Source of the DNA: Bradyrhizobium sp. CCBAU 51627
Lineage (GTDB): Bacteria > Pseudomonadota > Alphaproteobacteria > Rhizobiales > Xanthobacteraceae
Length of the DNA stretch: 64,000 nt
NCBI RefSeq assembly: GCF_028128765.1
Contig: NZ_LBJG01000005.1
Span: 186,001-250,000, forward strand
Direction: 5' to 3'
Shown: one piece after another, positions 53,808-62,807 of the stretch
Layout: every line of letters begins with the position of its first letter
How positions within the stretch are numbered: position 1 is the stretch's first letter
Made by a program: the position numbers and the translations under genes
Notes under the pieces: generated by a model
Told to the model about the DNA's origin: nothing
What the model saw: only the letters and a program-made list of their open reading frames with translations
Databases searched by the model: none

Positions 53808-54953
53808 ATGCAGTTCGCTCTGAATGAGGATCAGGTCGCGGTTCGCGACATGGCGTTGGCGTTTGCGGCGGAGAAGATCGCGCCGCACGCGCTGCGCTGG
53901 GACGAGGAGAAGCACTTCCCCGTCGAGGTGATGCGCGAGGCAGCAAGCCTCGGGATGGGTGGCATCTACATCCGCGACGATGTCGGGGGCTCCGCGATGT
54001 CGCGGTTCGACGCAGCTCTGATTTTCGAGGCGCTGGCGACGGGTTGTCCGACCGTCTCGGCCTTCATCTCCATCCACAACATGGCAAGCTGGATGATTGA
54101 TGCCTTCGGCAGCGACACCCAGCGCCATCAATGGCTGCCGAAGCTCTGTTCGATGGAGCTGATCGCGAGTTATTGCCTCACCGAGCCCGGCGCCGGCTCC
54201 GATGCTGCTGCGCTGCGAACCCGCGCCGTGCGCGACGGCGATCACTACATCCTCAACGGTCAGAAGCAGTTCATCTCAGGCGCCGGCGGCACTGATCTCC
54301 TGGTCGTGATGGTCCGCACCGGCGGCGATGGCTCCGGCGGCATCTCGACCCTCGTCATCGACGGCAAGACGCCGGGCGTCTCCTTCGGTGCCAATGAGCG
54401 CAAGATGGGCTGGAATGCGCAGCCAACCCGCGCTGTGATGTTCGAGAACGCCCGCGTGCCGGTTGCCAACAGGCTGAGCGAAGAGGGCGTTGGCTTCAAG
54501 ATCGCGATGGCTGGCCTCGATGGCGGCCGCCTCAACATCACCGCGTGCTCGGTCGGCGGCGCGCAGACCGCGCTCGACAAGGCGCGCGCCTACATGAAGG
54601 AGCGGAAGGCGTTTGGAAAGCGTCTCGATGAATTCCAGGCGCTGCAATTCCGTCTTGCCGACATGGCGATCGAGCTCGAGGCCGCGCGCACGTTCCTGTG
54701 GCGCGCCGCCGCCGCGCTCGACCGCAAGGACCCCGACGCGACCATGCTGTGCGCGATGGCAAAGCGCTTCGGCACCGATGTCGGGTTCGAGGTCGCGAAC
54801 CATGCGCTGCAGCTTCACGGCGGCTACGGATACCTCAGCGAATACGGCATCGAGAAGATCGTGCGGGACTTGCGCGTGCACCAGATCCTCGAAGGGACCA
54901 ATGAAATCATGCGGCTCATCGTCGCGCGCAAGTTGATCGAGGGCGCGAGATGA
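53808..54953 (+). CDS. Isobutyryl-CoA dehydrogenase-type acyl-CoA dehydrogenase
   Basis: 381 residues, acyl-CoA dehydrogenase fold. MQFALNEDQVAVRDMALAFA start, LIASYCLTEPGAGSDAAALRT (FAD/substrate loop), and YMKERKAFGKRLDEFQALQFRLADM. The catalytic-glutamate region is QILEGTNEIMRLIVARKLIEG. It oxidises isobutyryl-CoA to methacrylyl-CoA in the valine pathway; assignment to that substrate rests on its position between mmsA and the HIBYL-CoA hydrolase. Its stop overlaps the next start by 4 bases. Confidence 0.92.
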   Translation: MQFALNEDQVAVRDMALAFAAEKIAPHALRWDEEKHFPVEVMREAASLGMGGIYIRDDVGGSAMSRFDAALIFEALATGCPTVSAFISIHNMASWMIDAFGSDTQRHQWLPKLCSMELIASYCLTEPGAGSDAAALRTRAVRDGDHYILNGQKQFISGAGGTDLLVVMVRTGGDGSGGISTLVIDGKTPGVSFGANERKMGWNAQPTRAVMFENARVPVANRLSEEGVGFKIAMAGLDGGRLNITACSVGGAQTALDKARAYMKERKAFGKRLDEFQALQFRLADMAIELEAARTFLWRAAAALDRKDPDATMLCAMAKRFGTDVGFEVANHALQLHGGYGYLSEYGIEKIVRDLRVHQILEGTNEIMRLIVARKLIEGAR

Positions 54954-56017
54954 GTGGAGCGGAAGAGGGCGATCTCATCGCTCGCGTCGAGGGTTCGGCC
55001 GGGGTGATCAGGCTGAATCGTCCCAAGGCGATCAATGCCGTGACGCTGGAGATGTTTCGCGACATCGACAAGGCGCTCGACCGCTTCGAGACTGATCCCG
55101 CCGTAGCCGTGATCTTGCTGGAAGGCTCCGGCGAGCGCGGCTTGTGCGCCGGCGGTGACATTCGCACGCTCTGGGAAAGCTCCAAGGTCAATGGCGATCT
55201 CGGCAAGATCCTGTGGCGCGAGGAGTACATCCTCAACGCCCGGATAAAGAAGTTTCCAAAGCCCTATGTCGCTTTCATGGACGGCATCGTGATGGGCGGC
55301 GGCGTCGGCTTGTCCGCGCATGCGAGCCATCGTGTCGTCACGGATCGTACCAAGCTCGCGATGCCGGAAGTCGGCCTCGGCTTCTTCCCCGATGTCGGCG
55401 GCACCTATCTGCTGTCCCATTCGCCGGGCGAAATCGGCACTTATTTCGGGCTCACCGGCCAGACCATGAACGGGCCGGACGCGATCCACGCGAAGTTCGC
55501 GGATGCGGTGGTGCTGGCCGTCAAATGGCCGGAACTGCGTGAGGCACTGACCAAGGTCCGTGAGGGCGTGACTGCGGGGGAGGTCACCAAACTGATCAAC
55601 GGTTTTGCGAGCGACGGAATTGCAGGACCGGTCGCAGCAAGAGAGCCTGTGATCGACGCTCTGTTCGGCTTCGATCGCATGGATGACATCTTCGCTGCGC
55701 TCAAGCGCGATGGCTCCGAGTTCGCGCTGGCCACGCTGAAGACGCTCAACGAAAAATCCCCGCGCGGCATGGTGGTGACGCTGAAGCTCTTGCGGCTCGC
55801 GCGCGCATCTTCGAGCCTGGAAGAATGCCTGGTACGGGAATATCGGGCCGCGCTGGAAGTGTTCCGGAGCGACGACTTCCGCGAAGGCGTGCGCGCGGCC
55901 GTGATCGACAAGGACCGCAATCCGACCTGGTCGCCGCCGCGGATCGAGGATGTGACGCCTCAAATGCTGGCGCCGTATTTCGCCGAGATCGGCGCCGACG
56001 AGCTCAAGTTCAACTGA
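54950..56017 (+). CDS. 3-Hydroxyisobutyryl-CoA hydrolase (crotonase fold)
   Basis: 355 residues. The N-terminal crotonase domain has GVIRLNRPKAINAVTLEM, LCAGGDIRTLWESSK, FMDGIVMGGGVGLSAHASHR and AMPEVGLGFFPDVGGTYLLS. The long C-terminal half (SLEECLVREYRAALEVFRSDDFREGVRAAVIDKDRNPTW) distinguishes the hydrolase from hydratases. It releases 3-hydroxyisobutyrate from its CoA ester, preventing methacrylyl-CoA build-up. Overlaps the dehydrogenase gene by 4 bases and precedes mmsB by 26. Confidence 0.94.
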   Translation: MSGAEEGDLIARVEGSAGVIRLNRPKAINAVTLEMFRDIDKALDRFETDPAVAVILLEGSGERGLCAGGDIRTLWESSKVNGDLGKILWREEYILNARIKKFPKPYVAFMDGIVMGGGVGLSAHASHRVVTDRTKLAMPEVGLGFFPDVGGTYLLSHSPGEIGTYFGLTGQTMNGPDAIHAKFADAVVLAVKWPELREALTKVREGVTAGEVTKLINGFASDGIAGPVAAREPVIDALFGFDRMDDIFAALKRDGSEFALATLKTLNEKSPRGMVVTLKLLRLARASSSLEECLVREYRAALEVFRSDDFREGVRAAVIDKDRNPTWSPPRIEDVTPQMLAPYFAEIGADELKFN

Positions 56018-56043
56018 CCAACGCGACAAGGGGAGAAACGACA

Positions 56044-56934
56044 ATGGCCACGATCGCATTCATCGGTCTCGGCAACATGGGCGGCCCGATGGCGGCCAAC
56101 CTCGTCAAGGCCGGCCACGAGGTGGTGGCATTCGATCTCGTCGAGGCTTCCCGCAATCAGGCCAAGGCCGACGGCGCCGGCATCGCGGACAGCGCCGCGG
56201 GCGCTGCGAAGGGCGCCGAGGTCGTTGTCACCATGCTCCCGGCCGGCAAGCACGTGCTCGGCGTGTGGAATGAAGTCCTTCCCGCCATGACCAAAGGCGC
56301 GCTGATCATCGACAGCTCCACCATCGATGTCGAGAGTGCGCGGCAGGCCCACGCGCTCGCGGCCAAGCACGGCGTGCTCTCGGTTGACGCGCCGGTCTCC
56401 GGCGGGACCGGCGGCGCCAAGGGTGCCACGCTCACCTTCATGTGCGGCGGCGAGGCGAACGCATTCGCGGCGGCCAAGCCGGTGCTGGAAAACATGGGCA
56501 AGAAGATCGTGCATTGCGGCGGCGCCGGCGCCGGGCAGGCGGCCAAGATCTGCAACAACATGATCCTCGGCATTTCCATGATCGCCGTAAGCGAAGCCTT
56601 CGCGCTTGGCGAGAAGCTTGGCCTCTCGCACCAGGCGCTCTTTGATGTCGCCTCGACCTCATCGGGCCAATGCTGGTCGCTCACGACCTATTGCCCGGTT
56701 CCGGGCCCGGTGCCGACCTCGCCGGCCAACAACGACTACAAGCCGGGCTTTGCCTCGGCGCTGATGGTGAAAGACCTGACCCTGGCGCAGGATGCCGCCA
56801 AGGCCGCCGGCGCGGCGACGCCGCTGGGCAAGCATGCGCAGGAGATCTATCAGTCTTTCGACGCAGCCGGCCAGGGCGGGGTGGATTTTTCCGGAATTAT
56901 CAAGCACGTTAGGGGGCTAGCCGGGAAAGCTTAA
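56044..56934 (+). CDS. mmsB: 3-Hydroxyisobutyrate dehydrogenase
   Basis: 296 residues. The Rossmann motif FIGLGNMGGPMAANLVKAGH, the substrate motif VDAPVSGGTGGAKGATLTFM and the catalytic lysine in GAGQAAKICNNMILGISM are all present. It oxidises 3-hydroxyisobutyrate with NAD to methylmalonate semialdehyde, the MmsA substrate. AAGGGGAGAAACGACA precedes the ATG. Its TAA overlaps the synthetase ATG (TAATG). Confidence 0.95.
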   Translation: MATIAFIGLGNMGGPMAANLVKAGHEVVAFDLVEASRNQAKADGAGIADSAAGAAKGAEVVVTMLPAGKHVLGVWNEVLPAMTKGALIIDSSTIDVESARQAHALAAKHGVLSVDAPVSGGTGGAKGATLTFMCGGEANAFAAAKPVLENMGKKIVHCGGAGAGQAAKICNNMILGISMIAVSEAFALGEKLGLSHQALFDVASTSSGQCWSLTTYCPVPGPVPTSPANNDYKPGFASALMVKDLTLAQDAAKAAGAATPLGKHAQEIYQSFDAAGQGGVDFSGIIKHVRGLAGKA

Positions 56935-58652
56935 TGACGACATTTCAGGACGCGCGCGCGTTTCTTCTCGCTCACCGCACCGATTACGAGACAGCGGTCA
57001 GGGATTTCCGCTGGCCGGATCCAGTCCCCTTCAACTGGGCGCTCGACTGGTTCGACGCGGGGCTGGCGACGAATGCGGAGAGCAAGGACCGGCCCGCGCT
57101 CTGGATTGTCGATGCGGCCCAGGACAAGCAAACCAAATTGTCCTTCGCTGCGCTCTCAAAGCGCTCCAATCAGGTCGCGAACTTTCTCCGTGCGCAGGGC
57201 CTGAAGCGCGGCGATCATCTGCTGCTGCTGCTCGGCAATGTGGTACCGCTGTGGGAGACGATGCTCGCGGCAATCAAGCTCGGTGTTGTCGTGATTCCCG
57301 CGACCACGCTGCTTACCGCCGACGAGCTGCGCGATCGGCTCGATCGCGGCAAGGCGAGGGCGGTCGTTGCCGCGCAGGATCAGGTCGCGAAATTCGCAAG
57401 CCTTGGTATCGAGAATATCGTCCGCGTCGTTGTCGGCGAACCGTCCGACGGCTGGTTGTCCTATGATGAGGCGGCGAAGACCCCGGAAAGCTTCACGCCC
57501 GACGGTCCGACCAAGGCCGACGACCCGATGCTGCTCTATTTCACCTCGGGCACCACGGCAAAGCCAAAGCTGGTACGGCACAGCCAGCGCAGCTACCCGG
57601 TTGGCCATCTCTCGACCATGTACTGGATCGGGCTGAAGCCCGGAGACGTCCATCTCAATATTTCCTCGCCCGGCTGGGCCAAGCACGCCTGGAGTTGTTT
57701 CTTCGCGCCGTGGAATGCGGGTGCCACCGTGTTCGTGGTCAATCAGCCGCGCTTCGATGCCAAGGGTCTGCTCGCCACCATCGGACGCTGCGGTGTCACG
57801 ACGTTATGTGCGCCGCCGACGGTGTGGCGCTTGTTCATTCAGGAGAACCTGGCTTCATTCAAAGTTGCCTTGCGCGAAGTCTGCGGCGCCGGCGAGCCGC
57901 TCAACCCGGAAGTGATCGACCAGGTGCAGGCCGCTTGGGGTCTCACCATCCGCGACGGTTACGGCCAGACCGAGACCACCGCGCTTGCCGGCAATTCGCC
58001 GGAGCAAAAGATCAAGGTCGGCTCGATGGGCCGACCGCTGCCGGGCTATCGCGTGCAGGTCAGCGATGCCGACGGCCATCCGGCGAAGGAAGGCGAAATC
58101 GCGCTGCTGCTGGGCGCCGATCGTCCCGCCGGCCTGATGCAGGGCTATCAGGGTGAGGATGGCAAGCTGTCCGGCGCGGAAGGCGAGCTTTATCGCAGCG
58201 GTGACGTCGTGTTCGAAGACGAGGACGGCTATCTCACCTTCGTCGGCCGCTCCGACGACGTGTTCAAGTCATCAGACTACCGCATCAGCCCGTTCGAGCT
58301 GGAGAGCGTGCTGCTCGAGCATGAGCTGGTCGCGGAAGCCGCCGTGGTGCCGAGCCCCGATCCCATCAGGCTTGCGATCCCCAAGGCGTTCGTGCTGCTG
58401 ACGTCGGGCGCGGAGCGCACGCGGGAGACGGCGCTCTCCATCTTCAAGCACCTGCACGGGCGGCTGGCGCCGTTCAAGCGGATCCGCCGGCTCGAAATCG
58501 TCACCGAATTGCCGAAGACGATCTCTGGCAAAATCCGCCGTGTGCAGCTACGACGGCTCGAACGCGACGATGATCGCAACGATCCGCTGCGCGGCCGGGA
58601 ATTCCGTGAGGAGGATTTTCCGGAACTGCCGAAAACACGGAGTGAGACTTAA
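56934..58652 (+). CDS. Acyl-CoA synthetase (AMP-binding, medium-chain type)
   Basis: 572 residues. It carries the AMP-binding core LLYFTSGTTAKPKLVRHSQ (P-loop), ISSPGWAKHAWSCFFAPWNAG, GYGQTETTALAGNSP and YRSGDVVFEDEDGYLTFVGRSDDVFKSSDYRISP, then the C-terminal catalytic lysine region LPKTISGKIRR. It activates a carboxylic acid to its CoA ester; isobutyrate or a related short or medium chain acid is plausible from operon position. It starts on the TAATG overlap. Confidence 0.94.
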   Translation: MTTFQDARAFLLAHRTDYETAVRDFRWPDPVPFNWALDWFDAGLATNAESKDRPALWIVDAAQDKQTKLSFAALSKRSNQVANFLRAQGLKRGDHLLLLLGNVVPLWETMLAAIKLGVVVIPATTLLTADELRDRLDRGKARAVVAAQDQVAKFASLGIENIVRVVVGEPSDGWLSYDEAAKTPESFTPDGPTKADDPMLLYFTSGTTAKPKLVRHSQRSYPVGHLSTMYWIGLKPGDVHLNISSPGWAKHAWSCFFAPWNAGATVFVVNQPRFDAKGLLATIGRCGVTTLCAPPTVWRLFIQENLASFKVALREVCGAGEPLNPEVIDQVQAAWGLTIRDGYGQTETTALAGNSPEQKIKVGSMGRPLPGYRVQVSDADGHPAKEGEIALLLGADRPAGLMQGYQGEDGKLSGAEGELYRSGDVVFEDEDGYLTFVGRSDDVFKSSDYRISPFELESVLLEHELVAEAAVVPSPDPIRLAIPKAFVLLTSGAERTRETALSIFKHLHGRLAPFKRIRRLEIVTELPKTISGKIRRVQLRRLERDDDRNDPLRGREFREEDFPELPKTRSET

Positions 58653-59129
58653 GTGAACCAAATCTGGAAGAAGCCGCCGATCACGCTGGAGGCCTATCAG
58701 GCCCTGGTCGGCAAGGAGATCGGCGTGTCGTCCTGGCATCTGATCGACCAGCCCCGTATCGACGCCTTCGCAGACGTGACCGAGGATCATCAGTTCATCC
58801 ATGTCGACCCCGAACGGGCCAAGGAGATCGCGTTCGGCACCACCATCGCACACGGTTTCCTGACCATGTCGGTGTTGTCGGTGATGTCCTACGAAGTGAT
58901 GCCGGCGATTGCGGGCACCACGATGGGCGTGAATTACGGCTTCGACAAGCTGCGCTTCATTTCGCCGGTCCGCTCGGGCAGGCGCGTCCGCGGGCGTTTC
59001 GTGCTGGCCGAAGCCAAGCTGCGAAAGGCAGGCGAATTGCAGTCTCGCACCAACGTGACGGTGGAGATCGAAGGCGAGGACAAGCCCGCGCTGGTCGCGG
59101 ACTGGCTCGGACTGATCTATATCGCTTGA
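58653..59129 (+). CDS. MaoC family (R)-enoyl-CoA hydratase
   Basis: 158 residues, single hotdog domain with the MaoC/hydratase-2 motif DVTEDHQFIHVDPERAKEI (Asp and His catalytic pair) and TTIAHGFLTMSVLSVM. It hydrates 2-enoyl-CoA to (R)-3-hydroxyacyl-CoA. Start GTG 58653 directly follows the synthetase TAA, giving zero spacing and translational coupling. A long inverted repeat (59206-59342) follows. Confidence 0.92.
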   Translation: MNQIWKKPPITLEAYQALVGKEIGVSSWHLIDQPRIDAFADVTEDHQFIHVDPERAKEIAFGTTIAHGFLTMSVLSVMSYEVMPAIAGTTMGVNYGFDKLRFISPVRSGRRVRGRFVLAEAKLRKAGELQSRTNVTVEIEGEDKPALVADWLGLIYIA

Positions 59130-59205
59130 CCTGAGACGTCGTTGCCGGGCTTGACCCGGCGACCCATCGCTGCTCAAAAGCTGCCAAATCTCTCCCGGAG
59201 CGCTC

Positions 59206-59342
59206 TTACCCTCTCCCCCTGTGGGAGAGGGTGGCTTCGCGGAACGCGAAGCCGGGTGAGGGGTATCTCTCCACGAGCTCCGCTGCCGAGAGATACCCCT
59301 CATCCGGCGTTTGCGCGCCACCTTCTCCCACAAGGGGAGAAG
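59206..59342. repeat. Long inverted repeat inside the operon
   Basis: The left arm starts at ACCCTCTCCCCCTGTGGGAG and includes GGTGGC and GGTGAGGGGTATCTCTC. The right arm reads GAGAGATACCCCTCATCC and ends CCACCTTCTCCCACAAGGGG. The arms pair over most of their length around a short centre. This widespread Bradyrhizobium/Rhizobiales intergenic type sits between the MaoC and SDR genes. Confidence 0.8.
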
Positions 59343-59361
59343 GAAGAAAGGAAACGCACTC

Positions 59362-60279
59362 ATGGCAATCAGGTTCGACGGACGCGTCGCCATCGTCACC
59401 GGCGCGGGCAATGGTCTCGGAAAGGCGCATGCGCTGGGCCTGGCCAGCCGCGGCGCGAAGGTTGTCGTGAACGATTTTGGCGGCGCGCGTGACGGCACCG
59501 GCGCCTCGCTGTCGCCCGCTGAAGCCGTGGTCGAGGAGATCCGCAAAGCCGGTGGCACCGCGATGGCCGATGGCGCCGACGTGTCGAATTTCGAACAGGT
59601 CACTGCCATGGTCGAGCGTGCCACCAAGGATTGGGGCAGTGTCGACATCATGTGTGCCAACGCTGGCATCCTGCGCGACAAGTCGTTCGGCAAGATGGAG
59701 GCGGCCGATTTCCAGAAGGTGCTCGACGTGCATCTCGTCGGCACGTTCTATTGCTGTAAAGCGGTCTGGGCCGGCATGCGCGATCGCAATTACGGCCGCA
59801 TCGTGCTGACGACCTCGTCTTCCGGCCTCTACGGCAATTTCGGTCAGGCCAATTACGGCGCGGCCAAATCGGGCATGGTCGGCCTGATGAACGTGCTCGC
59901 GGAAGAGGGGCGCAAGAACAACATCCGCGTCAACATCATCTCGCCGACGGCTGCGACCCGTATGACGGAAGAACTCTTGCCGCCGCAGGCGCTGCAGCTG
60001 ATGAAGCCGAATGCGATCACGCCGGCGGTCGAGTACATGCTGAGCGAGGACGCGCCGACCCGCACCATCATGGGCGCCGGTGCCGGCTCCTTCGCCGTGA
60101 TCAAGATATTGGAGAGCGAAGGCATCAACCTGCCGGAATCCGAATGGACCCCGGACGCGATTGCCGCGCATTTCGCCGAGATCAGCGACATGTCAAAGGC
60201 GAAGGCGCTCACCGGCGCGTTCGAGCAGACGCAGAAATACGTCGCGCAGGCTGCGGCACGGGCGGGGATTAAACTCTGA
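59362..60279 (+). CDS. SDR family (3R)-hydroxyacyl-CoA dehydrogenase-like protein
   Basis: 305 residues, resembling the SDR half of peroxisomal multifunctional enzyme 2. Motifs: VAIVTGAGNGLGKAHALGLA, VVVNDFGGARDGTG, CANAGILRDKSFGKM and the catalytic GQANYGAAKSGMVGL. ATG 59362 (MAIRFDGRVA) has AAAGGAAA upstream. With the MaoC hydratase just before, it would form an (R)-specific beta-oxidation pair. Its TGA overlaps the probable CTG start of the next gene. Confidence 0.92.
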   Translation: MAIRFDGRVAIVTGAGNGLGKAHALGLASRGAKVVVNDFGGARDGTGASLSPAEAVVEEIRKAGGTAMADGADVSNFEQVTAMVERATKDWGSVDIMCANAGILRDKSFGKMEAADFQKVLDVHLVGTFYCCKAVWAGMRDRNYGRIVLTTSSSGLYGNFGQANYGAAKSGMVGLMNVLAEEGRKNNIRVNIISPTAATRMTEELLPPQALQLMKPNAITPAVEYMLSEDAPTRTIMGAGAGSFAVIKILESEGINLPESEWTPDAIAAHFAEISDMSKAKALTGAFEQTQKYVAQAAARAGIKL

Positions 60280-61496
60280 CTGACGTCGCCGTCATCGGGG
60301 CCGGTCCCGCCGGGCTGATGGCGGCGGAGGTGCTGGCATCGGGCGGTGCCCACGTCACAATCTATGACGCTATGCCGTCGGCAGGCCGCAAATTCCTGAT
60401 GGCCGGCCGCGGCGGGCTCAATCTCACCCACAGCGAGCCGCTGGCGGATTTCCTCACTCGCTACCGCGAAGCGGCGCCGCGCTTACGCCGCGCGGTCGAG
60501 GCGTTTCCGCCAGATGCGCTGCGCGACTGGAGTGCAGCGCTGGGGCAACCAACCTTCATCGGCAGCAGCGGCAGGGTGTTTCCAAAGACGTTCAAGGCCT
60601 CGCCCTTGCTGCGCGCCTGGCTGCGACGCCTCGACGCATCAGGCGTGCAATTCGCGTTGCGCCATCGGTGGACCGGCTGGGACGAGACCGGCCGCCTGCA
60701 ATTTCAAACACCCGATGGCCCGCGAGCCATCGCTGCCAACGCAACCGTGCTGGCACTCGGTGGTGCGAGCTGGCCCCGGCTCGGCTCGGATGGCGCGTGG
60801 GTTGATTTGCTAGCCGCGAAAGGCATTGCCATCTCAAAGCTCCGGCCGGCGAATTCCGGCTTCACGGTTGCGTGGTCGGAGGTGTTTCGCGACCGTTTCG
60901 AAGGCCAGCCTCTCAAGGGCGTCGCGTTGACGGTTGCTGCGCACACCGTGCGCGGCGAAGCCATGATCACCCGCAGCGGCATCGAGGGCGGTGCGATCTA
61001 CGCGCTGTCAGCGGAGCTGCGCGAGGCGGTGTTGGGTCTGGGGCAGGCGACGTTGACGATCGCATTGCGGCCTGACCTCGACACAGATGGGCTGACGACA
61101 CGGTTGTCCGGCACGCGCGGCAAGCAATCGCTGGCGAATTTCCTGCGCAAGGCGGCGCAATTGTCGCCCGTCGGCATCGGCTTGATGCAGGAGACGGCCA
61201 TCGCATCCGGCCGGCCGCTGGCATCGTTCTCGCCGGCGGAGCTGGCGGATCTGGTGAATGCGGTTCCGGTTCAGCTCACCGGCATCGCGCCGATCGAGCG
61301 GGCCATTTCGACCGCGGGCGGGATCGGGTTCGAGGAGCTCGACGAGCACTTCATGCTGCGCAAACTGCCCGGCGTGTTCGCGGCCGGCGAGATGCTGGAC
61401 TGGGAAGCCCCGACCGGCGGCTATCTCCTCCAGGCCTCGTTCGCAACGGGGGCTGCTGCGGGCGAGGGCGTGCTGCGTTGGCTGGGGTCGTTCTGA
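60276..61496 (+). CDS. FAD-dependent oxidoreductase (HI0933/aminoacetone oxidase-like family), probable CTG start
   Basis: 406 residues from CTG 60276. The first ATG, at 60318, would delete most of the FAD-binding dinucleotide motif. From 60276 the translation is (M)TDVAVIGAGPAGLMAAEV, a perfect Rossmann start with the Gly-rich loop. The codon before the frame's open start is a stop (TAA 60270-60272), and no ATG, GTG or TTG lies between. Other family features: GRKFLMAGRGGLNLTHSEPL, LALGGASWPRLGSDG, ANSGFTVAW, and C-terminal GVFAAGEMLDWEAPTGGYLLQ. The CTG overlaps the SDR stop (CTGA). The reaction is unknown. Confidence 0.87.
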   Translation: MTDVAVIGAGPAGLMAAEVLASGGAHVTIYDAMPSAGRKFLMAGRGGLNLTHSEPLADFLTRYREAAPRLRRAVEAFPPDALRDWSAALGQPTFIGSSGRVFPKTFKASPLLRAWLRRLDASGVQFALRHRWTGWDETGRLQFQTPDGPRAIAANATVLALGGASWPRLGSDGAWVDLLAAKGIAISKLRPANSGFTVAWSEVFRDRFEGQPLKGVALTVAAHTVRGEAMITRSGIEGGAIYALSAELREAVLGLGQATLTIALRPDLDTDGLTTRLSGTRGKQSLANFLRKAAQLSPVGIGLMQETAIASGRPLASFSPAELADLVNAVPVQLTGIAPIERAISTAGGIGFEELDEHFMLRKLPGVFAAGEMLDWEAPTGGYLLQASFATGAAAGEGVLRWLGSF

Positions 61497-62714
61497 TCAT
61501 GACGTGCCGGTCCTGGTCAGAACGTCGGTGAGGAGGCCGAGCATACCGAAACCCGCCGCGACTGCGCAGACTGCGGTCCAGCCGGCATAGCTCCAGGCCA
61601 GCGAGGCCCCCGCGCAGCCGACGCCTCCGCCGACGAAGAACAGCGCGACGAACAGGCCGTTGATGCGGCCGCGGGCTTCGGGCCGCAGCAGATTGATGGC
61701 GCGGCGCCCGAGCGTCTGGTCGGCGGTGATGCCGACATCGAGCAGGATGGTGCCGAGGCACAACACCAGCAGCGCAGCGATGCGGGACTCCATCACGCCC
61801 GCGCAGGCGCAAAGGGCGAGTGAGCCGATGATGCACAGGTGAGCGGCGAAGAACATCGGCCGGGCCCAGCCCCTGTCGCCCCAACGGCCGGCGAGCGGCG
61901 TCGCCGCGGCGCCCGCAACGCCGATCAGCGCGAAGGCTGCGATGCCCTTGGCGTCGAGCATAAAGGGTGCATCCGGCAGGCGCAGCGCGACCGCGGACCA
62001 GAATGCCGTGAAAGACGCCATGACCAGGGATGCGGTCCAGGCGCGCACGCGCAGCACAGGCTCTTCCCGCAGCAGCCTTGGGAACGAGCGGAGCAAGTCG
62101 ATGTAGCCGACGCGGGCCGCTGGCTGCAGCGTCGGCAGATAGCGACCGAGTGCGGCGGCAAGCAACGCCATGAGCACCGCCGAGGCGAAATAATAGGCGC
62201 GCCAGCTCCAGAGATCGGCCATCAGGCTCGCCGCGGGCCGCGACAACAGGATGCCGATCATCAATCCGCTCATGACTTCGCCGATGGCCTGGCCGCGACG
62301 TTCCTGCGCCACGATGGATGCGACCAGTGGAACTGTCATCTGGATGGCCGCGCAGGACGCTCCGAGAACGAACGTGGCGAGCAACAGGAGCGAAGGCGAG
62401 GGCGCGAACGCCGTCGCGAGAGCTGCGAGGATCGCGCAGCCGAGTGTGCGCAGGATCAGGCGCCGGTTCTCGACGAGGTCGACGAGTGGCACCAGCAACA
62501 ACAGGCCCAGCGCATAGCCGAGCAGGGTCAACGTGCTGACGAGGCCAGCCTGGAAGGCGGTCATGGCCAGCGACCGGCCGATCAGGCCGACCAGGATCTG
62601 CGGCGCGAATAAATTGGTGACGACGATGCCTGTGGTGACGGCGCCGAGCCGGATCAGGGATCGCTCGGCGAGTTGCTTTGGAGAGGCGAGCTTGGAGGTT
62701 TCGGAGATGGTCAT
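61497..62714 (-). CDS. MFS transporter
   Basis: 405 residues, about twelve helices. It has LVPLVDLVENRRLILR, the MFS loop 2-3 signature variant, RRGQAIGEVMSGLMIGILLSRPAASLMADLWSWR (helix 5 motif), and GRRAINLLRPEARGRINGLFVALFFVGG. It resembles the short-chain MFS group often annotated as arabinose-efflux-like; the substrate is unknown. ATG 62714 (MTISETSKLA) follows GAGGT; the upstream frame to 62777 would cross the operator. Convergent with the FAD gene and divergent from a LysR gene, which is the likely regulator. Confidence 0.9.
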   Translation of the reverse strand: MTISETSKLASPKQLAERSLIRLGAVTTGIVVTNLFAPQILVGLIGRSLAMTAFQAGLVSTLTLLGYALGLLLLVPLVDLVENRRLILRTLGCAILAALATAFAPSPSLLLLATFVLGASCAAIQMTVPLVASIVAQERRGQAIGEVMSGLMIGILLSRPAASLMADLWSWRAYYFASAVLMALLAAALGRYLPTLQPAARVGYIDLLRSFPRLLREEPVLRVRAWTASLVMASFTAFWSAVALRLPDAPFMLDAKGIAAFALIGVAGAAATPLAGRWGDRGWARPMFFAAHLCIIGSLALCACAGVMESRIAALLVLCLGTILLDVGITADQTLGRRAINLLRPEARGRINGLFVALFFVGGGVGCAGASLAWSYAGWTAVCAVAAGFGMLGLLTDVLTRTGTS

Positions 62715-62756
62715 GGGACCTCGCGGATGAGATGCGTGATCCCCTTTAAGCGACGC

Positions 62757-62767
62757 GCATAATATGC
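62757..62767. promoter_or_regulatory. Palindrome in the MFS/LysR divergent promoter
   Basis: GCATAATATGC, a perfect 11-bp palindrome, with a second half-site AATATGCG about 15 bases downstream (near 62792). It lies in the 93-base region between the two start codons, where the LysR protein would bind. Confidence 0.5.
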
Positions 62768-62807
62768 AACAATTCAATTTAGCCTATAAAGAATATGCGA
62801 GTTTCTC

